The notes beneath the pieces were generated by a model, which saw nothing but the letters and a program-made list of their open reading frames with translations, was not told where the DNA came from and did no database searches. The position numbers were made by a program, and so were the translations under genes. Below are positions 44,202 through 54,400 of a stretch of 64,000 bases of DNA, piece by piece (position 1 is the first letter of the stretch; every line of letters starts with the position of its first letter). The stretch lies in contig JBGSVE010000004.1 in assembly GCA_041753075.1 (NCBI GenBank), positions 1-64,000 on the forward strand, written 5' to 3'. The stretch comes from UBA6163 sp041753075 (GTDB lineage Bacteria > Planctomycetota > Planctomycetia > Pirellulales > Pirellulaceae).

Positions 44202-44981
44202 ATGCACGGCAGTATCAGACGACGTACCGCGATCGCACTTGGCACCAGTTCGGCGATTCATTTCGCGGCAGTTGTTGCTGCGGCGTGGACATGGATTCCT
44301 GCTGAGTCACCTCAAGTTGAGATGGCGCGCGGCAAGGCGATGGTATTGATATTGGCGATGACAAACTCGCCAGCCGTCAATACAACACTGGCAACAATCG
44401 AAATGCCAGAAACCGCCGAGCCCCTGCCGCAACGCCCGTCACCATTGGCCGATGAACTTGAGCGACCTCAGTCGACTCAACCGTTGACGGCGAATTTGAT
44501 GGGCCAAATTCTCGTTCCCAGCGAAGTCACTTTTTCGGCCGCTGACAACCAACGCAGCACCCATGCTGAATCGCCGCCTCAAGTCCAAGAGCCTTTGCCA
44601 ACAACTCGGCCACGCATCAGGCGATCATGGGCGGACGATTTCGAGGCAGCGACGGTAATCAACAAAATCGCAGTCCAAGACAGCGGCGCTAAGTTCGACA
44701 TGCCGCCGAAAAAATTGCCGGAGAACCAGCCACCAACTTATCCGGTCGAGGAACAGCAAGCGGGCCATCAGGGCATTGTCACGTTGCTTGTAAAAGTTCG
44801 CAGCGATGGAATTGTGGAAAGTGTGACTGTCGAAGCGTCAAGTGGCCTTTCGCGATTAGACGCAGCGGCAATCGCCGCCGTCGAAAAATGGCGTTTCGCG
44901 CCAGCACAGCTTCGCGGCCGAATGGTCCAGTCCGAAGTGTTGGTGCCCGTTCGGTTTAGTATCAAAGCCACTGCCTTCTGA
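44202..44981 (+). CDS. TonB family energy-transducing protein
   Basis: A 259-residue protein with a single N-terminal membrane helix (about 10-30, TAIALGTSSAIHFAAVVAAA), a Pro-rich periplasmic linker (about 65-150) and a TonB C-terminal domain: PPTYPVEEQQAGHQGIVTLL, VRSDGIVESVTVEASSGLSR and AAIAAVEKWRFAPA. TonB passes proton-motive energy from ExbB/ExbD to outer-membrane receptors. The receptor gene is transcribed divergently, 170 bases away. No exbB or exbD lies in the window. The ATG start is unambiguous. Confidence 0.93.
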   Translation: MHGSIRRRTAIALGTSSAIHFAAVVAAAWTWIPAESPQVEMARGKAMVLILAMTNSPAVNTTLATIEMPETAEPLPQRPSPLADELERPQSTQPLTANLMGQILVPSEVTFSAADNQRSTHAESPPQVQEPLPTTRPRIRRSWADDFEAATVINKIAVQDSGAKFDMPPKKLPENQPPTYPVEEQQAGHQGIVTLLVKVRSDGIVESVTVEASSGLSRLDAAAIAAVEKWRFAPAQLRGRMVQSEVLVPVRFSIKATAF

Positions 44982-45019
44982 GATCATCGAACAAGCTAGT
45001 CCAACTGCTCGTCGCGATT

Positions 45020-47152
45020 TCAATGCTTCGCCGCTTCTTGGGCCATCGCCAATTCGTGTTGAATGGTTTCGGCGAGACGAATGTCACTTGGTTTTCCTCG
45101 CTCGTTGGCGAGCCAACGCGACCATTTTGCGGCCTCGATGAGTCCTAACAATCCTCCACCGGATGCGGTGCCCAGCGAATAGGTGACGCGATGTTGACGT
45201 GCCAATTGCAGACGAACCAGCGCCGCAGCGAATCTTGCCGCCATTGAATCGATGCCTTTATCGCTAGGCCGATCAGCCGCGTAACCGCTGGCGGCCAATC
45301 GAGCAACGAGCCAGGCGGCTGCGTCGTCGAGCGCCGTTTCGTTACGCAAGTCATTCGCCTCGGTTTGGTCCGGAGCAAGTTGAACGCGCCCAACTACGAC
45401 ATTGATTTGTTGGAGGTGAACCATGTCTGTGAACGGGTCATCAGCGTCGGTGCGAAGGTTGCGGCTGAGTCCGGCGACGATGTCGCTGGCCATTTGATAA
45501 TGCTGTGCCGCATCGACCGATTGGTTGCTCAACCGAAACAGATCACCAAGCCGCAGGTGGCATTTGGCTTGTTCCAATCTGGCAAACGGATCATGGTTGT
45601 CGAATTCGTGATCTTCGGCGGCATCGAGCGCAACCGACTCGTCGATCAACGTCATGTATTGCGTTTTAGCGTGGTCAATCAACTCGGATCGTAGTGACTG
45701 CAGGCCCGGATATAACTCCAGCGATCCACTCAGATCGATTAGCCAGGAATCAGCCGCCTCGCGCGTTTCGGCCAATGATCTCAGCACCGCTTGATGAGCA
45801 AGTTGGGAGGCGAGTCGCGCGGCTCGTTCGTTTTGATGGGCGTGGTGGATGGCGACGCCGAATACAATCGATGACATCAACAACGCCAACGCCGAAGTCG
45901 CAATCGCCGTTGTGAGCGTGCGATGGCGGCGGCACCAGCGAACGATTCGATCGGCCAGTGGCTCCTGGTACGCCGAGACGATCTCGCCGGCGAGAAAGCG
46001 GCGGACGTCGTTGGCCAATTCGATCGTCGATTCGTATCTTGAGTCAGGATCGAACGACGTTGCTTTTTGGCAGATTGCGTCGAGCGCTTTAGCAACGCAC
46101 GCTTGGGCCTTGCGCGGTGCTTCCCATTGGCCACCGCGAATTCGCGTGACGATGTCGATCACACCCATGCCGGAGTGCGGGTTTTTGCCAACGATAATCT
46201 CGTACAGGATCACGCCGAGCGAAAAGATGTCGGCTTTCGGAGAGAGCGTTTCGACTTCGCCAAGCGCTTGTTCTGGCGACATATAGGCCGGTGTGCCGAC
46301 GATAGTTCCATGCGTCGTTTGCTGGTATTGGTCGGGCGAATGATCGCCCATTCCTGGCACTGAGCGCAGACGGTCAAGTACGGCATTGGCACCGGCGAGC
46401 ATTTGCGGGACCGACCGCTTATCACCTTCGTCGTTGGCAGTCTCCGCTTGCTGAAAGCGTTTTGCCAAGCCCCAATCGACGACGATCGTTTCGCCAAAGC
46501 CACCGACCATTACGTTCGCTGGCTTCAGGTCACGGTGAATGACACCTCGCTGGTGCGCGTAGCCGACGGCGTTGCAGACATCAATGAATCGGTCCAACAG
46601 CGGTGCGATTGCAGTTTTCAACGAGTCGTTGGTCCATTGCGGCAGAGTACCATCAGCCGGTTGATGTATCGTTTGAATATGATGCCGCAGCGAGTTGCCT
46701 TCCAGCAGTTTCATCACATAGTAGGAGTCGCCATTGCTCGACGTACCAAGCTCATGCACCGGAACGACGCCGGGATGTTGCAATTGACTGGTGATCTTGG
46801 CTTCATGCAAAAATCGTTGGCGAGCGTCTTGAGAAACTTCACGCGAACCGATGATTCGCTTGACGGCAACTTCGCGTCCCAGTTGAACGTCGAACGCGCG
46901 ATCAACGACGCCACAACCGCCACGTCCAAGCTCGGCGATACGGTCGTATCGATTATCCAGCGAGCGACGGTCGCCGCCCGCGCCACGGTTGACTTGCGCA
47001 GCCGAATGAGCGTGGCCAAATGGTGCTGCGTTTAACGGTCTTGCCGAATAAGCTGGCTCGGAACCTAGCGCTGGGATGAGCGTTGCGTCGCTCGACGCGG
47101 CAACATCGTTGGCGTCGAACTCGACGGTCGAGAATTCATCTGCGGTTGACAT
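45020..47152 (-). CDS. Ser/Thr protein kinase with DWG motif and membrane helix
   Basis: A 710-residue kinase. Kinase residues about 68-390: LGRGGCGVV (Gly loop), REVAVKRII (Lys), VIHRDLKPANVMVG (catalytic loop), ETIVVDWGLAK, where the usual DFG is DWG, a form common in planctomycete kinases, and GTPAYMSPEQALGE. A membrane helix at about 418-440 (TTAIATSALALLMSSIVFG) is followed by a helical part with coiled-coil-like and TPR-like character (FARLEQAKCHLRLGDLFRLS). It probably senses a signal through its outer helical part. It is a single-gene unit, convergent with the TonB gene. Confidence 0.92.
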   Translation of the reverse strand: MSTADEFSTVEFDANDVAASSDATLIPALGSEPAYSARPLNAAPFGHAHSAAQVNRGAGGDRRSLDNRYDRIAELGRGGCGVVDRAFDVQLGREVAVKRIIGSREVSQDARQRFLHEAKITSQLQHPGVVPVHELGTSSNGDSYYVMKLLEGNSLRHHIQTIHQPADGTLPQWTNDSLKTAIAPLLDRFIDVCNAVGYAHQRGVIHRDLKPANVMVGGFGETIVVDWGLAKRFQQAETANDEGDKRSVPQMLAGANAVLDRLRSVPGMGDHSPDQYQQTTHGTIVGTPAYMSPEQALGEVETLSPKADIFSLGVILYEIIVGKNPHSGMGVIDIVTRIRGGQWEAPRKAQACVAKALDAICQKATSFDPDSRYESTIELANDVRRFLAGEIVSAYQEPLADRIVRWCRRHRTLTTAIATSALALLMSSIVFGVAIHHAHQNERAARLASQLAHQAVLRSLAETREAADSWLIDLSGSLELYPGLQSLRSELIDHAKTQYMTLIDESVALDAAEDHEFDNHDPFARLEQAKCHLRLGDLFRLSNQSVDAAQHYQMASDIVAGLSRNLRTDADDPFTDMVHLQQINVVVGRVQLAPDQTEANDLRNETALDDAAAWLVARLAASGYAADRPSDKGIDSMAARFAAALVRLQLARQHRVTYSLGTASGGGLLGLIEAAKWSRWLANERGKPSDIRLAETIQHELAMAQEAAKH

Positions 47153-47284
47153 GACGTAGGGTCCGCTGCAAGAAAAGCACGCCCCAATCGCGGCGTGATC
47201 AAACGACAGCGAAACCCTAGGTTGGACGACGCGGCCATGCCGAACCGATCGAGGGAAAAATTGCGAAATTCTTTTTGACGGTCG

Positions 47285-48826
<1,542 letters not shown>

Positions 48827-48865
48827 GGCTTTGCATGCAGGTGAAAGGGAAAACGGAAAGACAAT

Positions 48866-48908
48866 AAAAAAACCCCGAAGGTTCCGAGGACTCGGAAAAT
48901 TCGGGGTT
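48866..48908 (-). terminator. Attenuator terminator in the leuA leader
   Basis: In the leuA transcript the arms AACCCCGAA and TTCGGGGTT pair perfectly, enclosing an inner stem TTCCGA/TCGGAA with a four-base loop, and are followed at once by a T-run of seven, all features of an intrinsic terminator. It lies about 40 bases before leuA and after the leader peptide. Its 5' arm is complementary to a segment in the leader peptide frame. Confidence 0.9.
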
Positions 48909-48964
48909 CGCTTAGTTTTGTTCGTATTGGTCTGGGACTGATTTTCAACCGTCCCGTTTTTCGA

Positions 48965-49048
48965 CTAATCCAACAAACAACCGAACCCCGAACGCAGCGT
49001 AAGCTGCGCCAGAAGTAACGATCGTCGGCGGATGAGTCGAGCGGCCAT
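48965..49048 (-). CDS. Leucine-rich leader peptide of leuA
   Basis: A 27-codon frame from ATG to TAG ahead of leuA. Eight of its 27 codons are leucine: positions 5, 11-13 (a run of three, TTA CTT CTG), 16, 18, 25 and 26. The peptide starts MAARLIRRRSLLL and ends CLLD. No clear Shine-Dalgarno site is seen, as often in this genome. Codons 19-23 contain the 11-base segment complementary to the terminator 5' arm. Codon content and position fit a peptide whose translation rate senses leucyl-tRNA. It is too short to be judged by homology; the call rests on position, codons and pairing. Confidence 0.8.
   Translation of the reverse strand: MAARLIRRRSLLLAQLTLRSGFGCLLD
48982..48992 (-). promoter_or_regulatory. 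Antiterminator segment of leuA leader
   Basis: In the transcript this reads TTCGGGGTTCG and is perfectly complementary to CGAACCCCGAA, the 5' arm of the terminator at 48900-48910. Pairing of the two would prevent the terminator. A ribosome stalled at leader codons 11-13 would leave this segment free, whereas one at the leader stop would cover much of it. A small stem CGCAGC/GCTGCG (48993-49008) lies just before it in the transcript. Confidence 0.8.
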
Positions 49049-49085
49049 GATGAAAAGATAAGCACTGCGGACTACGTTCGTCAAG

Positions 49086-49400
49086 CTAATCCGACTCGAA
49101 AAAGCCCTCTTCGTTCGTTCCGCGGTCGCCTTTGGCGTCGTAGTCCAATCGTTTGGTCGTCGCATTCTGCTGCACCGCGATCTTGAAACTTTCACCGTCG
49201 GCGTTCTTGCCGGTTCCGCTAAAGCCGCCGGCGGCGGGCGCGAGATCGACTTCAGTGAGATCCATTTTGCGTTTGATATTCGCCTCGGCGTCGGCCTCGG
49301 TCCAAACGCCGGGATGCGAAATCGCACCGCCACATCCTGCGGCAAAAACCAATGACCCAACGAGCATCCTGCGATGCAAAAAACCATACAGACGATTCAT
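49086..49400 (-). CDS. Small lipoprotein
   Basis: A 104-residue protein with a signal ending VGSLVFAAGC, a good lipobox, and a mature part of about 80 residues (HPGVWTEADAEANIKRKMDL and SFKIAVQQNATTKRLDYDAK). I do not recognise the family; small lipoproteins with a similar organisation are common in planctomycetes. It is upstream of the leuA leader on the same strand and ends 38 bases before the leader start, so leuA transcription may begin upstream of, within or after it. Confidence 0.75.
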   Translation of the reverse strand: MNRLYGFLHRRMLVGSLVFAAGCGGAISHPGVWTEADAEANIKRKMDLTEVDLAPAAGGFSGTGKNADGESFKIAVQQNATTKRLDYDAKGDRGTNEEGFFESD

Positions 49401-49459
49401 TGTTTATCACTCCAACCTGTAAACGCGACACGAAACTATTCTACTACACGCTGCCCAAT

Positions 49460-50740
49460 TCAAACGCTGCGAGCGGCCAACGAAGCCTTCGTCTCGTCCG
49501 TGACCACGAGGTCAAATATGGGCGATGCAATCAATGTGGTGACAATCGCCATCACAACCAAGCAGGCAAACAGACCTTCGCTGATGATACCTCGCTGCAG
49601 TCCGATATTGATAATGATTAATTCCATCAGGCCGCGCGAATTCATAAGCGTACCGATGCCGATTGATTCGTTCATATTCAATCCCGAGAGCCGCGCCGCG
49701 ACTGTGCAGGCAACTCCCTTGCCGATGACGGCGGCCAACAAAACCAGTCCGCAAATGCCCCACAACTGCCAACTGTTGAGCAAACCGATCTTGGTGTTCA
49801 AGCCTGAGTAAGTGAAAAACAGTGGCAGCAGCAAGGACACGGCCAACGGTTGGATTCGGTCGCTCAGGCCTTTGCTGATTGCTCCTCTTGGCATGGCGGC
49901 TCCGATCACAAACGCGCCAAACACGGCATGCAGATGGATCAGATCGGTGAACCAAGCACTCAACGCCAAGCAACACAGCCCAACGGAAAATCCTGTTTCG
50001 GATAACTCGCCATGGTTATCGACAAGTCTGTTTTGAAGGCGACTTAAAATCGGACGAACAACCAAGAGCGCGACGACGCCGAAGCACGCCGCACCACCGA
50101 CGGCCCAAATCGCTTGCATAAGATTGCCATCAAAGCTGGCCAATACAATCGCCAGCAAACACCACGCCGCAGCATCATCGATCGCACCGGCTCCCAACGC
50201 GACGGTGCCCATCAAGGTGCCGGTCAAGCCCTTGTGATGGATGATCCGTGCGAGCATTGGAAAAGCGGTGATGCACATCGAAGCACCAAGGAACAACATC
50301 GCTTCGGCCGGCTTGGTTTGCGCCGGAAACAGCGTTGTGTGCTCGACCAAGAACGCCGCCAACGCTGCACCAAGCAAAAACGGAACAAGCATCCCCGCCA
50401 GCGAGACGGCAATCGAACTCTTCGCATGATTCCGCACCACGTCGAGACGAAACTCCATGCCCACGACGAACATGTAGAGCGCCAGCCCTAATTGCGACGC
50501 CGGAAACAAGTAGCTTTGACTGTCGCGAGATGTTTGGCTTGGATCCCAGGGAAAAATTGCCTGCTGAAGCTCCGGCAAAAGAGCGCCAAAGAGCGATGGA
50601 CCAAGCAGAACGCCCGCGATCATCTCCGCGACAACCGGGGGTTGGCCAAATCTCGCGGCGACTAAACCGACGACGCGACACGCGACCAATATCACGGCGA
50701 TCTGTAAAAAAAACTGAACCGCCAGATCGACGTTCGTCAT
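49460..50740 (-). CDS. CPA2-type cation/proton antiporter
   Basis: A 426-residue membrane protein with about 12 helices, of the monovalent cation:proton antiporter-2 family (KefB/NapA-like). Marks are PPVVAEMIAGVLLGPSLFGA near the start, ALYMFVVGMEFRLDVVR, the ion-site segment LGAGAIDDAAAWCLLAIVLA with two adjacent Asp residues, and GTLMNSRGLMELIIINIGL. The DD pair suggests electrogenic sodium/proton exchange, which is inference. There is no C-terminal TrkA-N domain. It begins six bases after the pyruvate kinase stop on the same strand, so the two genes are probably cotranscribed. Confidence 0.94.
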   Translation of the reverse strand: MTNVDLAVQFFLQIAVILVACRVVGLVAARFGQPPVVAEMIAGVLLGPSLFGALLPELQQAIFPWDPSQTSRDSQSYLFPASQLGLALYMFVVGMEFRLDVVRNHAKSSIAVSLAGMLVPFLLGAALAAFLVEHTTLFPAQTKPAEAMLFLGASMCITAFPMLARIIHHKGLTGTLMGTVALGAGAIDDAAAWCLLAIVLASFDGNLMQAIWAVGGAACFGVVALLVVRPILSRLQNRLVDNHGELSETGFSVGLCCLALSAWFTDLIHLHAVFGAFVIGAAMPRGAISKGLSDRIQPLAVSLLLPLFFTYSGLNTKIGLLNSWQLWGICGLVLLAAVIGKGVACTVAARLSGLNMNESIGIGTLMNSRGLMELIIINIGLQRGIISEGLFACLVVMAIVTTLIASPIFDLVVTDETKASLAARSV

Positions 50741-50746
50741 AATTGT

Positions 50747-52186
50747 TTAGGACTGGCCCACGGTATGCACAACCAGCAGATTATGCGCTTTCTGCATCAC
50801 TCCGCTGCCGGTCACGAAGACGACTTTATCGCCCGCTGAGAAAAAACCATTTGCACATCCCCAGGTCGATATTTCATCAAATAATTTAGCCGTGTCCTCG
50901 AGCTGCGTGACATGCAGCGGCTTGATGCCCCAGAGGATATTCATTTTGCGCAGCGTGATCGGATTGTCGCTGGCTCCGATCGTGGGGATGCGGCTGCGGC
51001 TTTTGCTTTTGACCCAGGCGGTGCCGCCGCTGTGAGTTGCAATGACGATCATCTTGGCTTTGATCGCTTCGGCAATCGAAGTTGCGGCAGCGGTGACCGC
51101 AGAGGTAATCGGATGCACTCGCTTCGTCTTACCGGCGTCATCAGGCAGGGTCACCAGCAGTTTTTGTTCGGTGTGGTGCATGATCCGGTTCATTGTCGCC
51201 ACGGCATCAAAGGGATAGTCACCGATCGCGGTCTCGCCGCTGAGCATACAAGCATCCGTGCCGTCAAGAATTGCGTTGGCAACATCACTCGCCTCGGCTC
51301 GGGTCGGGCGTCGGCTGTGGTGCATCGATTCGAGCATCTGTGTCGCGACAATCACCGGCTTCATTTTTTCGCGGCAAACACGAATGATCTGTTTTTGCGC
51401 CACCGGTGTTTCGGCGATGTCGATTTCAACGCCCAAGTCGCCGCGTGCGACCATCACACCATCAGCCGCGTCAACGATCTGGTCTAACTGCAACAGCGCT
51501 TCAGGCTTTTCGATTTTGGCGATGACCAACGCCGGCGAATCGTAGCTGACCAATAGATTCTTCAGCGAGTGAACATCTTCAGCGGTGCGCACAAAACTTA
51601 AACTAATAAAATCGATTCCGCACTTCGCTCCCCAGATCGCGTTGTCAACATCGGCCGGTCGCATGGCCGCGACGCTGAGCTTGACACCCGGCAAATTGAT
51701 GCCTTGGCGACTACGAATCTCGCCCGCCGAGGTTACCCTACAAACCGCCATCTCGTCGGTCTTCGATTCACAAGCCAGCGACACCGTCCCATCGGCCAAC
51801 ATCACGCGGTCGCCAACTTCAAGCTCGTCGATTAAGCGTTTGTAGGAGCTGGTCAAATGGTTTGGCTCAGTCGCATTGTCACCGCGAACGAAGATTACTT
51901 GCGCGCCGTATTCGCACATGAAAGGATCGTTGACCAATTGGCCCAGTCGCAACTTCGGCCCCGACAGATCCAACAGCACGCCGATTGGGAAGCCGACTTT
52001 TTCTCCGGCGGCGCGAACGTTGGCGAGCGATTGCTCATGCTGTGCGCGGTCGCCGTGGGCGCTGTTGATACGGAAAATATCGACACCGGCTTCGATCAAT
52101 TGGGCGAGCTGATCGACGGAGTCACACGCCGGACCGACGGTTGCGACGATTTTCGTGCAGGCTTCTTCGAGTGAGTTTCGTGGCAT
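50747..52186 (-). CDS. pyk: Pyruvate kinase
   Basis: A 479-residue pyruvate kinase: TKIVATVGPACDSVDQL and FRINSAHGD at the start, LLDLSGPKLRLG, the active-site lysine in LVIAKIEKPEAL, metal-site DGVMVARGDLGVEI, VIVATQMLESM and SDVANAILDGTDACMLSGETA, then a C-terminal regulatory domain with IVIATHSGGTAWVKSKSRSR. It makes pyruvate and ATP from phosphoenolpyruvate at the end of glycolysis. The ATG start has AGGAAAG upstream. The antiporter gene follows after six bases. Confidence 0.97.
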   Translation of the reverse strand: MPRNSLEEACTKIVATVGPACDSVDQLAQLIEAGVDIFRINSAHGDRAQHEQSLANVRAAGEKVGFPIGVLLDLSGPKLRLGQLVNDPFMCEYGAQVIFVRGDNATEPNHLTSSYKRLIDELEVGDRVMLADGTVSLACESKTDEMAVCRVTSAGEIRSRQGINLPGVKLSVAAMRPADVDNAIWGAKCGIDFISLSFVRTAEDVHSLKNLLVSYDSPALVIAKIEKPEALLQLDQIVDAADGVMVARGDLGVEIDIAETPVAQKQIIRVCREKMKPVIVATQMLESMHHSRRPTRAEASDVANAILDGTDACMLSGETAIGDYPFDAVATMNRIMHHTEQKLLVTLPDDAGKTKRVHPITSAVTAAATSIAEAIKAKMIVIATHSGGTAWVKSKSRSRIPTIGASDNPITLRKMNILWGIKPLHVTQLEDTAKLFDEISTWGCANGFFSAGDKVVFVTGSGVMQKAHNLLVVHTVGQS

Positions 52187-52442
52187 CAGGAGCTTTCCTT
52201 GGAGTCGCGAACGGAAGATCGATTGTCAGGAGTTTAAGCGTTTACCAGCGAACTGCGAGGCCATCATCGCAGCGGAAAATTTGCGGTGAAAGCATTCATG
52301 CCCGTGATTTCAAGTCGCCTAGGATTAAGTCTCGTGCGGGTTCCCGTGCTGGCCATCTAATGCGACAATCAACGCCGATTCGCGGCCCCAGGGATGATGA
52401 CCAACAACTCCTACGCCCCCTTTGATTCACACGTAAAACACC

Positions 52443-53267
52443 TTGGACCAGTCGCCCAACCGCCAGTCGCCCAACCGCCAGCGGCCCAATCGCCAGCGGC
52501 CCGTCGCCGTCGTCACCGGAGCGTCGCAGGGACTCGGATTAGCGATCGCCAATTGCTTCGCCGATGCGGGATACGTGGTGATTGGTGTAAGCCGTAACGA
52601 GGTGGCCCGCGACGGACGTTTTACTTGGATCACAGCCGACGTGACCGACGCGGCATCGGTCGACGAACTGTTTGCGAAAGTCGCGCGCGAGCAGCAGCGT
52701 CTTGATGTGCTGGTGAACTGCGTTGGCCAAAGCGATCGCGGGTTGATCCAAACGCTTGGCGTTGAACGACTCGGCGAATTGTTCGCGACCAACGTCACCT
52801 CCGCCCTGCTCTGCTGCCAAGCGGCGCTGCCGATGTTGAGAGAATCCAAGGGCGTCGTGGTCAACATCGGGTCGCTCGCATCGAAAGTCGCAGCGCGTCA
52901 CCTGGGTGCATACCCGGCGGTGAAGCATGCGCTCGCTGGCTTAACTCAACAATTGCGTTTGGAGTGGCGCGAATACGGAATTCATGTGGGACTGGTCAGC
53001 CCCGGACCAATTCGCCGCGCTGACGCGGGTCAACGATACCAGTCGGCAACCAGTCCCGCGGGCCTGCCGCCCGGTGCGATGCAACCCGGCGGCGGAACTT
53101 CAATTCGCGGATTGGCACCCGAACGTGTTGCGGAGGCGGTTTTGCGCTGCGTTACCAAGCGAAAACCGGACATCATTCTGCCGGGATATACGCGGGCGTT
53201 GATTGTGATCGGTCACGCTTGGCCAAGACTGGGCGATTGGTTGCTGCTGCGAATGACGTCGACGTAA
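52443..53267 (+). CDS. Short-chain dehydrogenase with repeat-encoded N-terminus
   Basis: A 274-residue SDR whose only standard start is TTG. Residues 3-20 are QSPNR repeats encoded by a 15-base tandem repeat, after which the enzyme begins at about residue 21: VAVVTGASQGLGLAIANCF, VNCVGQSDRGLIQTLG (an NNAG equivalent reading NCVG) and catalytic IGSLASKVAARHLGAYPAVKHAL with Tyr and Lys. The C-terminal end has a membrane-leaning helix (ALIVIGHAWPRLGDWLLLRM). The substrate is unknown. It is a single-gene unit convergent with the glycosyltransferase gene. Confidence 0.87.
   Translation: MDQSPNRQSPNRQRPNRQRPVAVVTGASQGLGLAIANCFADAGYVVIGVSRNEVARDGRFTWITADVTDAASVDELFAKVAREQQRLDVLVNCVGQSDRGLIQTLGVERLGELFATNVTSALLCCQAALPMLRESKGVVVNIGSLASKVAARHLGAYPAVKHALAGLTQQLRLEWREYGIHVGLVSPGPIRRADAGQRYQSATSPAGLPPGAMQPGGGTSIRGLAPERVAEAVLRCVTKRKPDIILPGYTRALIVIGHAWPRLGDWLLLRMTST
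52449..52502 (+). repeat. Tandem 15-base repeat in the dehydrogenase start
   Basis: Three full units and one partial of CAGTCGCCCAACCGC-type sequence (52449, 52464, 52479, 52494) encode QSPNR, QSPNR, QRPNR and QRP. The period is a multiple of three, so a change in copy number would keep the frame. Confidence 0.8.
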
Positions 53268-53314
53268 TGGGTACCGTTTGAAAACGGGTCGCGTTTTACG
53301 TTTGATTTTGGTTT

Positions 53315-53382
53315 GTGAGCGGTTCGGCGCTAGCCATCGGTGCCGCTCGGGAAATGCCGGTGGCTAGCGCCAATCCGCTCAC
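53315..53382. repeat. Long imperfect inverted repeat
   Basis: Arms of 22 bases beginning GTGAGCGGTTCGGCGCTAGC and ending in the matching GCTAGCGCCAATCCGCTCAC pair with two mismatches around a 24-base centre. It lies between two convergent genes (dehydrogenase and glycosyltransferase) and could be a REP-like element or a two-way terminator. Confidence 0.75.
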
Positions 53383-53413
53383 CGAACCTGGCCAATTCCA
53401 GCCAGATCAATCG

Positions 53414-54175
53414 TTACCGGCTCAGTGTTTCGTTGACTTGGCGAATATAGGCTTTGCCCGCGGCGCTGTGTGGTGCGATTAGGTTGTAATGGGCGATGTA
53501 GTAGAGCGCCATAATGCCGTCCCAGACGCCGATCTTTTTCCCCTCGTCATAGCTTCGTGCTTGATACGAGATTGGTACTTCGTAAAGCCGGGCTGTGGTG
53601 CGCGAAACCAATGCGGTGATTTCGACTTCCATCCCATAACCATGACTGGTCAATTCCAATGGAACGATGACATCACGACGAAATGCCTTGTAACAGGTTT
53701 CGATGTCGGACATATTGCGATTGGTCAACATGTTGCTGGTGAAGGTTAACAACTTGTTGGCAAGGTAGTGATAAAAGTAGGTCACCCGCGCCGCGTCACG
53801 CGCCAAGAATCGGCTGCCGTAAACCACGTCAGCCTCGCCGCGCAAAATCGGTGCGATGACTGCAGGAATATCTTGAGGTGAATACTCCAGGTCGGCGTCT
53901 TGGATGATCACAATCGCGCCCGTAGCAAGTTTCAGCGCCGTATCGATTGCTCGCGTCTTGCCACCGTTCTGAGCTCGACGAACCAGCTCGATCCGCGCGT
54001 CTTGCTGGACCATGGAATCGACCACTGCTGCAGTTCCGTCGCTGGAATGGTCATCGACAACGACAATTTGTTTGACCAACGAACCCAAGACCAACAATCG
54101 CTGCAAAACCAACCCGATCGATTTCTCTTCGTTGTATGCCGGAATCAGAACGCTGAGGCAGGCGGCTTCGTCAAT
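53414..54175 (-). CDS. Family 2 glycosyltransferase, DPM-like, without a standard start
   Basis: A GT2 transferase similar to polyprenyl-phosphate mannosyl/glucosyl transferases. LSVLIPAYNEEKSIGLVLQR at the start, VVVDDHSSDGT (nucleotide site), IIQDADLEYSPQDIP (DAD metal motif), VVYGSRF and KAFRRDVI fit the family. From the upstream stop at 54236 there is no ATG, GTG or TTG before the catalytic domain; the first TTG, 54112, would delete the PAYNEE strand. ATT at 54175 is a possible non-standard start; the frame is open back to 54235. The C-terminal part has no membrane helices, unlike many DPM proteins. Confidence 0.83.
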   Translation of the reverse strand: MDEAACLSVLIPAYNEEKSIGLVLQRLLVLGSLVKQIVVVDDHSSDGTAAVVDSMVQQDARIELVRRAQNGGKTRAIDTALKLATGAIVIIQDADLEYSPQDIPAVIAPILRGEADVVYGSRFLARDAARVTYFYHYLANKLLTFTSNMLTNRNMSDIETCYKAFRRDVIVPLELTSHGYGMEVEITALVSRTTARLYEVPISYQARSYDEGKKIGVWDGIMALYYIAHYNLIAPHSAAGKAYIRQVNETLSR

Positions 54176-54400
54176 GTTGCTGGTAGCGATGGGGTTGGCC
54201 GTGGATCGTCGTAGTAGATCGGAAGAAGCATCGAATTATGGCGGAAAATGAAACAGCATCAAGGCAACGCGATCTACCGCCAAAATCACCGCAATTCGGC
54301 GGTCAAATATTCATGGCCGGTGGCGATCCGTGCCGATTGAACCGAAAAGTCGGATCATTGCGATTTCAACATGCTTCCATTTTGCGTCGGAGCGTCCGCC

